DNA of 64,000 nt. Source: Kocuria rosea. GTDB taxonomy: Bacteria; Actinomycetota; Actinomycetes; Actinomycetales; Micrococcaceae. Made by a program: the position numbers and the translations under genes. The DNA is taken from contig NZ_CP035103.1 of NCBI RefSeq assembly GCF_006094695.1, forward strand, positions 1,860,001-1,924,000. Direction: 5' to 3'. This document shows positions 17,180 to 25,219 of the stretch, in pieces. How positions within the stretch are numbered: the stretch's first letter is position 1; every line of letters starts with the position of its first letter. The notes beneath the pieces were generated by a model. The model was not told the DNA's origin and searched no databases. It worked only from the letters and a program-made list of their open reading frames with translations.

Positions 17180-17272
17180 AGCCTGGCCCCGGGGCTGAGA
17201 ACAGGGAGATCAGCTGTCCGTCAGCAGGGAGGTACGTGTCCGCCTACAGGGAGATTGGCATGTCCGCTAGCA
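17180..17272 (-). repeat. Right terminal repeat region of the IS21 element
   Basis: Read on the minus strand it contains TAGCGGACA, GTAGGCGGACA and GACGGACAGCTGATCTCCC blocks that align with the left end. The outermost base abuts the second TCCAAC copy. Confidence 0.75.
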
Positions 17273-17320
17273 TCCAACATCGACACCAGGGGCGCACCAC
17301 GCCCCGAGGAGGCCATCGAA

Positions 17321-17647
17321 GTGAGCAGCATCCACATCACCGTGATCGACCGCGAGGCCACCCGCACCGAGGGGGTGGAGTGGAAGAACTACGAGAGCCT
17401 CATGGAGGCCCTCACCCGGCACAAGTACCCGATCCTCGCCACGTGCGGCGGCAATGCCTCCTGCTCCACCTGCCACTCCTACCTTGACCCGGTCACCTTC
17501 GAGAAGACCGGCAGGATCAATGAGGACGAGGCGGGCATCCTGGACATGCTCGACGACACCCGCCACGGCACCTCCCGACTGACCTGCCAGGTCGAGTGGG
17601 CCGAGGACCTCGACGGCGCCGAGGTCACCATCGCCCCCGAGTGGTGA
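17321..17647 (+). CDS. 2Fe-2S ferredoxin
   Basis: A 108-residue [2Fe-2S] ferredoxin of the adrenodoxin/putidaredoxin-like type. Cluster ligands are in CGGNASCSTCHSYL plus a fourth cysteine in SRLTCQVEW. The gene starts GTG at 17321 after GAGGAGG. The IS21 right end stops only 43 nt before the start codon, so the element has replaced the native promoter region: the original upstream DNA now lies beyond 14610. Expression may be lost or IS-driven. No reductase is adjacent. The next gene is a cupin, and flavohemoglobin follows, the same ferredoxin-cupin order as at 37.9-39.0 kb. Confidence 0.88.
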   Translation: MSSIHITVIDREATRTEGVEWKNYESLMEALTRHKYPILATCGGNASCSTCHSYLDPVTFEKTGRINEDEAGILDMLDDTRHGTSRLTCQVEWAEDLDGAEVTIAPEW

Positions 17648-17705
17648 CCCACCGGACCCAGGGCTCGACCTTGATACCGCTGGCCCGTGCGTGTTGTCTG
17701 AGCAG

Positions 17706-18122
17706 ATGAGGACAGCTGCGCAGAAAATGTCACTGACCGCACTGACCGCACTGACCGCACTGACCGCACTGACCGCACTGACCGCACTGACCGCACTGAC
17801 CGCACTGGCCGCACTGGCCCCGTCCTGGCTGGAGACTGTTCGCCGCGCCTCGAGTGGACGCAGTGCACACACCCTGTTCGGAGGCCATGAGCACGTGATG
17901 CGCCAGACCGTCATCGCCCTGCGCGTCGGGTCCGTGATGCACGAGCACAACAACCCCGGTGAACTCGCCGTGCACGTCCTCCACGGGCGGGTGCTGTTGA
18001 TGGCCACGGAGACCGAATGGAACGGGTCACCGGGAGACCTGCTCAGCGCCCCGCAGTCCCGTCAGGGGCTGGAAGCAGTAGAGGATTCAGTAGCGTTGCT
18101 GACGGTCGCCAAATATCCCTGA
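17706..18122 (+). CDS. Cupin protein with an expanded Leu-Thr-Ala repeat
   Basis: A small cupin of about 138 residues. The barrel is clear from SSGRSAHTLFGGHEHVMRQTVIAL through MHEHNNPGELAVHVLHGRV to EAVEDSVALLTVAK, with likely metal ligands in HEH...GE and H. A paralogue at 38499-38963 aligns along the whole barrel. Between the start and the barrel this copy has eight perfect plus one variant 9-bp units coding LTA; the paralogue has only SLTALARRHLG there. The start is uncertain: ATG 17706 or ATG 17727 (MSLTAL, matching the paralogue). Function is unknown; it sits between ferredoxin and flavohemoglobin. Confidence 0.75.
   Translation: MRTAAQKMSLTALTALTALTALTALTALTALTALAALAPSWLETVRRASSGRSAHTLFGGHEHVMRQTVIALRVGSVMHEHNNPGELAVHVLHGRVLLMATETEWNGSPGDLLSAPQSRQGLEAVEDSVALLTVAKYP
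17733..17813 (+). repeat. In-frame 9-bp tandem repeat (CTGACCGCA)
   Basis: Eight perfect copies of CTGACCGCA (17733-17804) and one variant CTGGCCGCA (17805-17813). Each unit adds Leu-Thr-Ala, so copy-number change by slippage keeps the cupin frame. Confidence 0.95.
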
Positions 18123-18303
18123 AGGAACGCTCCGCACGCAGAGAAATCCCACCCAACGGGTGCCGGTACCTCTTCTGGGCATGTCTGGACTCCTCCGGAA
18201 CTCGGTGGTCGTAGGGTTTCGTGCCTGGTCAGAGGCCGGTGCTAGCGTGACCAGAGGATAGACAGAGCGTAAGCAACGCAACAGGTCTCATGAAGGAGCC
18301 ACC

Positions 18304-19512
18304 GTGCTGTCAGACACCTCGTACCCGATCGTCAAGGCCACGCTGCCCGTGGTTGGGGAGAACATCCAGGAGATCGCCCGGCGCTTCTACGCGCACATGT
18401 TCGGCGAGCACCCCGAGCTGATGGACGGGCTGTTCAACCGCGGCAACCAGGCCGACGGCCGCCAGCAGCAGGCGCTGGCCGGTTCCGTCGCCGCCTACGC
18501 CGGCTACCTGGTGAACACCCCGACCGAGCTCCCGGACCACCTGCTGTCGCGCATCTCGCACAAGCATGTCTCCCTGGGACTGCGCCCGGACCAGTACCAG
18601 ATCGTGCACGACCACCTCATGTGGGCCATCGTGGACGTCCTGGGCGAGGCCGTGACCCCGGAGGTCGCGGCGGCTTGGGACGAGGTGTACTGGCTGATGG
18701 CCAATGCGCTGATCAACCAGGAGCGCGGCCTCTACGAGGCGGTCCGGCTCTCCCCCGAGACCGTCTGGCGGACCTGGCGGGTGGTCGAGAAGATCCCGGA
18801 GACCGCCGACGTCGTCACCGTCGTCGTGGAGCGCGTCGACGAGCGCGACGTGAAGCGGTCCCTGCCGGGGCAGTACGTGACGCTGAAGATGGAGATGCCC
18901 GACGGGGTGCACCAGCCGCGCCAGTACAGCCTCACGAAGGCCGACGACGGCCACCACCGGCGCTTCGCGGTCAAGCGGGTGGCCGGCAACGGCACCCCAG
19001 CCGGGGAGATGTCGAACCTGCTCCACGACCGCGTACAGGTCGGCGACGAGCTCACCCTCTCGGTGCCCTCCGGGGACGTGGTCCTGGAATACACCGACCG
19101 GCCGGTAGTGTTCGCCAGCGCCGGCATCGGCGTCACCCCCATGGCGGGGATGCTCTCCCACCTGGTGAAGGACGGCTCCCAGCGCACGGTGCGGTTCTTC
19201 CACGCGGACACCTCCCCCGAGACCTTCGCGCTGCGCGGACAGATCGAGGAGGACCTCGGCGCCCTGCAGGACGGGGCCCTGACCGCGTGGTTCGAGCAGC
19301 CCTCGGACACCGGGCCCAGCGGCGAGAACGAGCTGGCGGGGTTCATGGACGTCAGCGCCGTGGACCTTCCCCACGACGCGCAGTACTACCTGTGCGGTCC
19401 TCTGCCGTTCATGCAGGCGGTGCGCAGCTCGCTCATCGCCCGGGGTGTGCCGGCCAAGGACATCCAGTACGAGGTGTTCGGCCCGGACCTGTGGCTGGCG
19501 GACTTCCAGTAG
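18304..19512 (+). CDS. hmp: Flavohemoglobin (NO dioxygenase)
   Basis: A 402-residue protein that oxidises NO to nitrate using O2 and NAD(P)H. Residues 1-150 form the globin; proximal-His context is RISHKHVSLGLRPDQY. The FAD domain shows RQYSLTKA, and the NAD domain FASAGIGVTPMAGML and YYLCGPLPFM. Full family length. The start is GTG at 18304 after AAGGAG. It follows the cupin by 181 nt and precedes a Crp/Fnr regulator. I looked for the WTGAY-N4-RTCATG box upstream and did not find it, so its control may differ from the other NO genes. Confidence 0.95.
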   Translation: MLSDTSYPIVKATLPVVGENIQEIARRFYAHMFGEHPELMDGLFNRGNQADGRQQQALAGSVAAYAGYLVNTPTELPDHLLSRISHKHVSLGLRPDQYQIVHDHLMWAIVDVLGEAVTPEVAAAWDEVYWLMANALINQERGLYEAVRLSPETVWRTWRVVEKIPETADVVTVVVERVDERDVKRSLPGQYVTLKMEMPDGVHQPRQYSLTKADDGHHRRFAVKRVAGNGTPAGEMSNLLHDRVQVGDELTLSVPSGDVVLEYTDRPVVFASAGIGVTPMAGMLSHLVKDGSQRTVRFFHADTSPETFALRGQIEEDLGALQDGALTAWFEQPSDTGPSGENELAGFMDVSAVDLPHDAQYYLCGPLPFMQAVRSSLIARGVPAKDIQYEVFGPDLWLADFQ

Positions 19513-19774
19513 CAGCGCACGGGCTGCGGGGCGGGCACCCGACACGGGTCCCGACCACAGATCGCGCCCAGCCCCGCAGGAGGAGCTCACCCCACCTGCA
19601 ACTGGTGGTAGTGGGCCCAGGCCGGTGGGCAGGTTGTTGTCGGTCCGTTCGGGGGACTCCTCTCATACCGAGTGCCGTGGGCGTACGGTGGAATCCGAAC
19701 GACGCGCCCCGGCGACCGGGTGATCGTCCCGTCTCTGGTGCCGTCGCGCCCACCTGACCAGAAGGGGAAGACTC

Positions 19775-20626
19775 ATGAGCCCCGCCCCGCGCAGCGTGGA
19801 GTCGCCGGAAACGCAGGCGAGGTCGGTTGACCGGGCCGCTGTCCCGGCGTCTGCGCGGCGTCGGATCCCGTTGCGGCCCACGTGCGCGCAGCCCCACGCC
19901 TGCCCGGCGCCGGTGCGGATGCGGGTGCTCTCGCGCACCCCGATGTTCGCCGGGCTGGGCGAGGACCAGCTGGCCGACGTCGACCGGAGGATGACCTCGC
20001 TGTCCTGGGCGGAGGGCGACCCGGTCTACACCGAGGGGGAGCCCGCCGAGCACCTCTACCTCGTGGCCGCTGGCCGCGCCAAGGCCTACCGGACGGCCCC
20101 GAACGGCCAGGAGGTCGTGGTCGAGCTGCTGGGGCCGGGCGACCTCTTCGGCGGGCTGCGCACCCTGGGCCGCCCCGCCTACGACGAGAGCGTGGAGGCG
20201 ATGACCACCGTGTGCGCCCTGCGCATCGGCGACGACGCGTTCCGCCGGGTCCTCGTCGAGCACCCGGAGGTGGGGCTGCGGGTGCTCGACGACGCCGCGG
20301 CCCTGCTCGCCCAGGCCCGCGCGGACGTCACGCGGCAGTCCACGGCCACCGTGGCCGAGCGGCTGGCGACGGTCCTGCTGCGGCTGACCGGGAAGTTCGG
20401 GCAACCAGGCCGCGACGGCGACACCCTCATCGAGCTGCCGCTGTCCCGGGCGGACCTCGCCGGGATGACCGGGTCCACCCCCGAGTCCGTCTCCCGGGTG
20501 ATGAGCCGCTGGCGCCAGGAGGGCATCCTCGACACCGGTCGTCGCTGGACCGCCGTCCGCGACCCCCGCCGGCTGGCGGAGATCGCCGCCGCGGGGACCT
20601 GGCCCGGACGCCCTGCGGTTGATTGA
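19775..20626 (+). CDS. Crp/Fnr-family regulator, copy 1
   Basis: A 283-residue transcription factor. A 45-residue N-terminal extension has two cysteines (PTCAQPHACPAPVRMRVL), then a cyclic-nucleotide-type beta-roll (EGDPVYTEGEPAEHLYLVAAGRAKAY... GPGDLFGGL) and a winged helix with SRADLAGMTGSTPESVSRVMSRW, where E-SVSR is the Fnr-type recognition helix (E--SR). The spacing lacks the full four-Cys set of Fnr, so a classic 4Fe-4S sensor is doubtful. It lies between hmp and the first box promoter (20623), which overlaps its stop codon. It is a good candidate for the protein binding the boxes. Start ATG follows AGAAGGGGAAG. Confidence 0.9.
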   Translation: MSPAPRSVESPETQARSVDRAAVPASARRRIPLRPTCAQPHACPAPVRMRVLSRTPMFAGLGEDQLADVDRRMTSLSWAEGDPVYTEGEPAEHLYLVAAGRAKAYRTAPNGQEVVVELLGPGDLFGGLRTLGRPAYDESVEAMTTVCALRIGDDAFRRVLVEHPEVGLRVLDDAAALLAQARADVTRQSTATVAERLATVLLRLTGKFGQPGRDGDTLIELPLSRADLAGMTGSTPESVSRVMSRWRQEGILDTGRRWTAVRDPRRLAEIAAAGTWPGRPAVD

Positions 20627-20665
20627 CGATCGTCATGGTCCGGGCACCCGCCCCTTTCGTAGGTT
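20623..20665 (+). promoter_or_regulatory. Crp/Fnr box promoter 1 (HMA chaperone)
   Basis: Box TTGACGATCGTCATG (20623-20637) with -10 TAGGTT (20660-20665), 37 nt from box start to hexamer. The predicted box centre is near -41.5, the class II activator position. The first HMA gene starts 54 nt after the -10. Confidence 0.75.
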
Positions 20666-20718
20666 GGAAGCACACCCGACGAGGTGCGGACTCCACGAGA
20701 GGGAGAGGAACCACCACC

Positions 20719-20958
20719 ATGACCACCACTACAGCCACCGCCACCCACACCGTCCTGCGCGCCGAGGGCTTCGCCTGCCCCTCCTGCGTGGCCAAGATCG
20801 AGAAGCGCGTCGGGCGGCTGAAGGGCGTCTCCGCGGTGAAGGTCCACTTCGCCTCGGCCCGCATCGAGGTCGACCACGACCCCGCCCTCGCGAGCGTCGA
20901 CGACATCGTCGCCGCCGTGGCCAAGGCCGGCTACACCGCCCGCCCCGCGGCCTTCTGA
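20719..20958 (+). CDS. HMA-domain metal chaperone, first of a pair
   Basis: A 79-residue heavy-metal-associated domain with the metal site GFACPSCVAKIEKRV (CxxC) and the ferredoxin-like HMA pattern ending VDHDPALASVDDIVAAVAKAGY. Such proteins bind Cu(I), Zn or Cd and deliver them to P-type ATPases. The ATG at 20719 follows GGGAGAGG. It is the first gene after box promoter 1 and is followed 13 nt later by a second HMA gene and then by the P-type ATPase. That ATPase has no N-terminal HMA domain of its own, so these two may serve as its detached metal-binding domains. Confidence 0.85.
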   Translation: MTTTTATATHTVLRAEGFACPSCVAKIEKRVGRLKGVSAVKVHFASARIEVDHDPALASVDDIVAAVAKAGYTARPAAF

Positions 20959-20971
20959 CTGGGAGGACCTG

Positions 20972-21229
20972 ATGAGTGCCACCGTGCCGGTGGTAGCGCG
21001 CATCTCATTGCGCATCGCTGAGGTGTACTGCCCCTCGTGCGCCGTCGACATCGAAACCCACCTACGCCGTTTGGATGGGGTCCACCGAGTCCAGGTGGAC
21101 CTCGCCGGGCAACGGATGGAGGTCGACTACGTCCCCGCTCTTCTGGACGTCGAAGACGTGATCGTCACCATCGGAGGGGCCGGGGCCCATGTTCGTCTGA
21201 CCGAGGACTACACCCCATCCGCTACTTGA
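20972..21229 (+). CDS. HMA-domain metal chaperone, second of a pair
   Basis: An 85-residue HMA domain with metal site AEVYCPSCAVDIETHLRRL and the same C-terminal layout (VDYVPALLDVEDVIVTIGGAG). It is more diverged than its neighbour. The ATG lies 13 nt after the preceding stop, with GGGAGG in between, so the two are cotranscribed. A strong hairpin ends the unit at 21257-21288. Partner and metal are inferred from the P-type ATPase downstream. Confidence 0.8.
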   Translation: MSATVPVVARISLRIAEVYCPSCAVDIETHLRRLDGVHRVQVDLAGQRMEVDYVPALLDVEDVIVTIGGAGAHVRLTEDYTPSAT

Positions 21230-21256
21230 ACACCCACCGCTGAACACACACCTGAT

Positions 21257-21288
21257 CCGCCGCGGCCCCTGGAAAGGAGCCGCGGCGG
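21257..21288 (+). terminator. Terminator after the HMA pair
   Basis: CCGCCGCGGC (21257-21266) pairs with GCCGCGGCGG (21279-21288), extended by CCT/AGG around a GGAA loop and followed by TT. Confidence 0.8.
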
Positions 21289-21359
21289 TTCTCTGCGCCC
21301 CGAGCCGCCGGCCTGCATCTGGATCTCGTGGAAAGACGGGGGAGCGGTTTCGCGGACGA

Positions 21360-21401
21360 TTGACCGCCGTCATGTTCCCGCCCGCGGGCTGTGCGTAGCG
21401 T
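21360..21401 (+). promoter_or_regulatory. Crp/Fnr box promoter 2 (P-type ATPase)
   Basis: Box TTGACCGCCGTCATG (21360-21374) with -10 TAGCGT (21396-21401), 36 nt from box start. The ATPase gene starts at 21456. Confidence 0.75.
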
Positions 21402-21455
21402 CGCGGACGAGCCCCTCATCCGGGGCGGGAACGGTTCCAGGAAAGGACGGACACC

Positions 21456-23381
21456 ATGAACAGGGTGCAGAGCTGGATCTACGGCAGGTGGGCGATCCCC
21501 GCAGTGTCGGGGGTGCTGATCCTCGCCTCGTTCGCCGCCTCCGAGGTCGCCGGCTCGCAGCCGTGGGCGGACGTGCTCATGCTCGCCGCCGCTGTGGTCG
21601 CCGGCTACGGCATCGTGGTCAAGGCCGTGCGGGCGTTGGCCGCCCGCACGATCGGGATCGACCTGCTCGTCTCGGTTGCCGCGATCGGGGCGATCATCAT
21701 CGGCAACTACTGGGAGGCCGCCGCGGTGACCTTCCTCTTCGCCGTGGGCCACGCCCTCGAGTCCGCCACCCTGAACAGGACGCGTTCGGCGCTGGCCGAG
21801 CTGGTGGCTGTCGCCCCGGACACCGCCGTGGTGGTCCGGGACGGTGAGCAGGTCGAGGTCCCGGCCGCGGACGTGGCCATGGGAGAGATCGTGCTGGTCA
21901 AGAACGGGGCCAAGGTCCCGGTCGACGGCCACGTCGTGGCCGGCACCGGTGCCGTGGACGAGGCCTCCATCACCGGCGAGTCCATCCCGGTGGAGAAGAC
22001 CAAGAGTGACCAGGTCTTCGCCGGCACCGTCTCCCGCGGCGGGTTCCTGCAGGTGCTGGCCACCGGCATCGGCGCGGACACCACCCTGGCCCGCATCGTC
22101 CACCGGGTCGAGGAGGCCCAGGACGCCAAGGCGCGCACACAGGCCTTCATCGACCGATTCTCCGCCTGGTACACCCCGGCGATCATGGCCCTGGCACTGG
22201 TGGCCGGGCTGGCCGCCCAGGACGTGGTGCTCGCCCTCACCCTGCTGGTCATCGGCTGCCCCGGTGCCCTGGTCATCTCCATCCCGGTCGCGATCGTGGC
22301 CGGCATCGGCCGGGCCGCCAAGAACGGCATCCTGATCAAGGGCGGGGAGTTCCTGGAGACCTCTGCGAAGATCACCGCCGTGGCGGTGGACAAGACCGGC
22401 ACGCTCACCGAGGGCCGCCCGCAGCTGACCGACGTCGTGGTCCTGGACCCCGCCCTGGACCGCGCCGACGTGCTGCGCTGGGCCGCGGCCGCCGAGGCCG
22501 GCTCCGAGCACCCGCTGGCCCGTCCGATCCTCGAGGCCGCCGCGGCCGAGGGAGTGGGCGCCTCCGGGATCCCCGAGGGGATCGACCCGGTTCCGGGCAA
22601 GGGCATCGTCGCCACCACCACCGGCGGTGTGCGGGTGCTGATCGGCAACGCCGCGCTGCTGGAGCAGTACGGCATCACCGATCCCGAGGCCGTGCGCACC
22701 GCAGAGGAGGTGGCCGCGGCCGGGCGGACCCCGATGATCGTGGCCGTCGACGACGCCGTGGCCGGGGTCATCGCCGTGGCCGACCAGGTCCGCTCCGACG
22801 CCGCCGAGATGGTCGCCCGGCTGCACGAGGCCGGGGTGGCCAAGGTCGTCATGCTCACCGGCGACGCCGCGCTCGTGGCCGAGGCCATCGGGAGGGCCAC
22901 CGGCGTCGACGAGATCCGTGCCGGGCTGCTGCCCGAGGACAAGCTCGACGCCGTGGCGGCGCTGCAGCGGGAGGGCCACGTCGTGGCCATGGTCGGCGAC
23001 GGCGTCAACGACGCCCCCGCCCTGGCGACCGCGGACATCGGGGTGGCCATGGGCGCGGCCGGCTCGGCCGTGGCCGTGGAGACCGCCGACATCGCCCTGA
23101 TGGGCGACAACCTGCTGAAGCTGCCCGAGGCGATCGGCCTGGCCAAGCGCACCGTGGGCGTCATGCACCAGAACATCACCGTCGCCCTGATCACGGTGGT
23201 GCTGCTGCTGGCCGGGGTCTTCGCCGGCGGGGTCACGATGTCGATCGGGATGCTCGTCCACGAGGCCTCCGTGCTGATCGTGATCCTCAACGCCATGCGC
23301 CTGCTGCGCCGCACCACGGACGCCACCCCCACCGCGACGACTACACCGGCCGTCCAGGAGACCGCGAAGGTCGCCTCCTGA
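21456..23381 (+). CDS. Heavy-metal P1B-type ATPase with a CPG (not CPC) membrane motif
   Basis: A 641-residue metal-pumping ATPase. Landmarks: TGES actuator loop (about residue 175), the metal site in helix 6 as VIGCPGALVIS (about 267), phosphorylation motif DKTGTLTEG (about 311), the HP dipeptide in SEHPLARP, and the hinge MVGDGVNDAPAL. Most Cu/Zn pumps have CPC; the second cysteine is Gly here, as in a less-studied P1B subgroup, so the metal cannot be assigned. There is no N-terminal HMA domain, but two HMA proteins precede it. Its own Crp/Fnr box puts it in the same regulon as norB, hinting at metal export or supply for metalloenzymes under NO. Confidence 0.9.
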   Translation: MNRVQSWIYGRWAIPAVSGVLILASFAASEVAGSQPWADVLMLAAAVVAGYGIVVKAVRALAARTIGIDLLVSVAAIGAIIIGNYWEAAAVTFLFAVGHALESATLNRTRSALAELVAVAPDTAVVVRDGEQVEVPAADVAMGEIVLVKNGAKVPVDGHVVAGTGAVDEASITGESIPVEKTKSDQVFAGTVSRGGFLQVLATGIGADTTLARIVHRVEEAQDAKARTQAFIDRFSAWYTPAIMALALVAGLAAQDVVLALTLLVIGCPGALVISIPVAIVAGIGRAAKNGILIKGGEFLETSAKITAVAVDKTGTLTEGRPQLTDVVVLDPALDRADVLRWAAAAEAGSEHPLARPILEAAAAEGVGASGIPEGIDPVPGKGIVATTTGGVRVLIGNAALLEQYGITDPEAVRTAEEVAAAGRTPMIVAVDDAVAGVIAVADQVRSDAAEMVARLHEAGVAKVVMLTGDAALVAEAIGRATGVDEIRAGLLPEDKLDAVAALQREGHVVAMVGDGVNDAPALATADIGVAMGAAGSAVAVETADIALMGDNLLKLPEAIGLAKRTVGVMHQNITVALITVVLLLAGVFAGGVTMSIGMLVHEASVLIVILNAMRLLRRTTDATPTATTTPAVQETAKVAS

Positions 23382-23465
23382 CCCGTCCCTCGTGCGGGGC
23401 GCCCCGGCCCGGGGCGCCCCGCACGGCAGGAACCACCCGTCCACCACCTCCGAGAGGAACCCACC

Positions 23466-23894
23466 ATGGCCACCACCGAGCACTTCGCCGTCGAGGGCAA
23501 CATCGAGCACTTCACGATCGCCGACATCGCCCGGAACAGTCCCGACTTCCGCAGGGTGCTGTGGACCGGGAAGCACTCCCAGATCGTGATCATGACCGTC
23601 CCCGCCGGCGGGGAGATCGGCGAGGAGGTGCACGAGCACACCGACCAGATCCTCACCTTCGTCGCCGGCACCGGAGAGGCCGACCTGAACGGGCACACCC
23701 ACCCGATCGAGGCCGGTGACCAGTGCGCCGTCCCGGCCGGCGCCCGGCACAACTTCCGCAACACCGGGGAGGAGCCGCTGGTGCTCTACACCGTCTACAG
23801 CCCTCCCGAGCACGCCGCCGAGGCCGCCTACGCCACCAAGGACGAGGCGGACGCCGCCGAAGCCGCCGGTCAGGACGAGCCCCCGACCGCCTGA
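23466..23894 (+). CDS. Cupin-domain protein
   Basis: A 142-residue single-domain cupin. Motif 1 is GGEIGEEVHEHTDQILTFVAGTGE (G-H-H-E type, here with two His and a Gln) and motif 2 is PAGARHNFRNTGEEPLVLYTVY, so a metal site is likely. The acidic Ala-rich tail looks disordered. The ATG follows GAGAGG. It starts 84 nt after the ATPase and 59 nt before an alcohol-dehydrogenase-like gene, so all three may be one operon. Substrate is unknown. Confidence 0.85.
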   Translation: MATTEHFAVEGNIEHFTIADIARNSPDFRRVLWTGKHSQIVIMTVPAGGEIGEEVHEHTDQILTFVAGTGEADLNGHTHPIEAGDQCAVPAGARHNFRNTGEEPLVLYTVYSPPEHAAEAAYATKDEADAAEAAGQDEPPTA

Positions 23895-23953
23895 GCCCGG
23901 CCCCACCCGACCAGAGACCACCCACAGCAGCGCAGAGAGAGACGACGGAAATC

Positions 23954-24871
23954 ATGCCCAGGACGTTCGTGTTCACCGACTTCGGCGGCCCCGAGACCCA
24001 GGAGCTCATCGACCGGCCCGCCTCGCAGCCCGGCCCCGGGGAACTGGCCGTGGCGGTGCGCGCGGCCGGGGTCAACCCCGTCGACTGGAAGATCCGCTCC
24101 GGAGCCCTCGGCCAGGACCGGCAGCTGCCGGCCCCCATGGGCCGGGAGATCTCCGGTGCCGTGACCGCTCTCGGCGAGGACGTGGACGGTTTCGCGGTCG
24201 GCGACGAGATCCTCGCACCCGTCGCCCCCGGCCACGGCGGCTTCGCCGAGCACACCCTCGTGCGGGCCGCCGACGCGGTCGCCAAGCCCGAGGGGATCTC
24301 CTTCGCGGACGCCGCCACCATCCCCGTGGCCGCGGCCACGGCCTACGACGCCACCCACCAGATCAAGCTCGAGCCCGGCCAGAGGCTGCTGATCCTCGGC
24401 GCCGGCGGCGGGGTGGGGCTGATGGCCGCCCAGATCGGCAAGGTCCACCAGTTCACCGTCATCGGCGTCGCCGGCCGGACCAAGCGCCAGATCGTCGAGT
24501 CCACCGGGGCGACCTTCGTCCCCTCCGGGAACGGCGTGGCCGACCGCGTCCGCGAGCTCGCCCCCGACGGCGTGGACCTCCTCGTCGACCTCGTGGGCGG
24601 TGAGGCGCTGCGCGAGGTCGCAGGCCTGGTCGCCGACCCGACCAGGATCATCTCGGCCGCCGACCCTGCCACGGCCACCGAGCTCGGCGGCACCGCCCTG
24701 CAACGCACCGCGGACGCGGTGCAGAAGATCACCGAGGTCATCGAGTACGGCCTCGTCGACCCCCACGTCACCGCCTGCTACCCCCTGGCAGAAGCAGGGC
24801 GGGCGATCGCCGAGGTCGAGGCCGGCCACGCCACCGGCAAGATCGTGATCGAGCCCGCCCCCGTCTGCTGA
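23954..24871 (+). CDS. NADP-dependent oxidoreductase, MDR/quinone-reductase-like
   Basis: A 305-residue zinc-free medium-chain dehydrogenase/reductase. The N-terminal catalytic fold contains AAGVNPVDWKIRSGAL and MGREISGAVTALGEDV. The nucleotide domain has LLILGAGGGVGLMAAQIGK (AxxGxxG type), and the C-terminus ends GKIVIEPA. There is no zinc-binding Cys/His set, which fits the quinone oxidoreductase/enoyl reductase branch. The ATG at 23954 fits the family start (MPRTFVFTDFGGPE). It follows the cupin on the same strand and is convergent with the norB operon. Substrate is unknown. Confidence 0.88.
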   Translation: MPRTFVFTDFGGPETQELIDRPASQPGPGELAVAVRAAGVNPVDWKIRSGALGQDRQLPAPMGREISGAVTALGEDVDGFAVGDEILAPVAPGHGGFAEHTLVRAADAVAKPEGISFADAATIPVAAATAYDATHQIKLEPGQRLLILGAGGGVGLMAAQIGKVHQFTVIGVAGRTKRQIVESTGATFVPSGNGVADRVRELAPDGVDLLVDLVGGEALREVAGLVADPTRIISAADPATATELGGTALQRTADAVQKITEVIEYGLVDPHVTACYPLAEAGRAIAEVEAGHATGKIVIEPAPVC

Positions 24872-24892
24872 TCCTGGGCACGCCCCTCGTGC

Positions 24893-25219
24893 TCAGGCCT
24901 GGTCGGCCCGGGTCCAGCGCAGCAGACCGAGGATCGCGAGGATCCCGCCGAGGCCCCCGACGACCATGCCGCCCAGCAGCCACACCGCCAGGGGGTCGGG
25001 GCCGCCGGACGTGCCGGCCACCCCGGTCATGCTGCCGCCGAGGAAGCCGAAGAGCGGTGCGAGCACCATGACCACGCCGCCGAGGACGGCGGCCCTGATG
25101 CCGCGGGCACGGTTCGTCGCCGCAGCGTCCCGGGACCGGTGCCCGGACGCGGCCGCCTCGACGCCACTGGAGGATTCTGGAGTCTGCTGGGAAGCCATGG
25201 CACGCCTCTTTCCGCTCAT
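24893..25219 (-). CDS. Small membrane protein, last gene of the norB operon
   Basis: A 108-residue protein with a polar N-terminus and two hydrophobic segments (AAVLGGVVMVLAPLFGFLG and LAVWLLGGMVVGGLGGILAI). The start at 25219 gives a 4-nt ATGA overlap with the SPFH gene, consistent with the tight coupling in this operon; ATG 25198 is the alternative. I do not recognise a family. Its place in the operon suggests a helper of the NO reductase membrane complex. Confidence 0.7.
   Translation of the reverse strand: MSGKRRAMASQQTPESSSGVEAAASGHRSRDAAATNRARGIRAAVLGGVVMVLAPLFGFLGGSMTGVAGTSGGPDPLAVWLLGGMVVGGLGGILAILGLLRWTRADQA

Larger units (their letters stand above)
14616..17272 (-). mobile_element. 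Complete IS21-family insertion sequence (2657 bp) with 6-bp target duplication
   Basis: Encodes istA and istB on the minus strand. The left end begins TGTCAACGG and the right end, read inward, begins TGCTAGCGG. TCCAAC directly flanks both sides (14610-14615 and 17273-17278), a target duplication in the 4-8 bp range usual for IS21. Both ends carry repeated units like GCGGACAGCTGATCTCCCTGT-type blocks of about 20 bp, near 14640-14715 and 17175-17262 (inverted). Intact genes, matching ends and a clean duplication suggest a recent insertion. Confidence 0.92.

Noticed and set aside
17733..17813. Possible CRISPR-like or origin iteron array
   Set aside because: The 9-bp units have no spacers and are in frame within a cupin gene; no rep or cas gene is near.
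18123..18303. Crp/Fnr box upstream of hmp
   Set aside because: hmp would be expected in the regulon, but no WTGAY-N4-RTCATG match was found at the right distance from a -10, so it was not included.
21222..23921. Very long minus-strand open frame opposite the P-type ATPase (about 900 codons)
   Set aside because: It is antisense to a gene with complete P-type ATPase motifs, is Gly/His/Asp/Val-rich with no domain, and is a third-position GC artefact.
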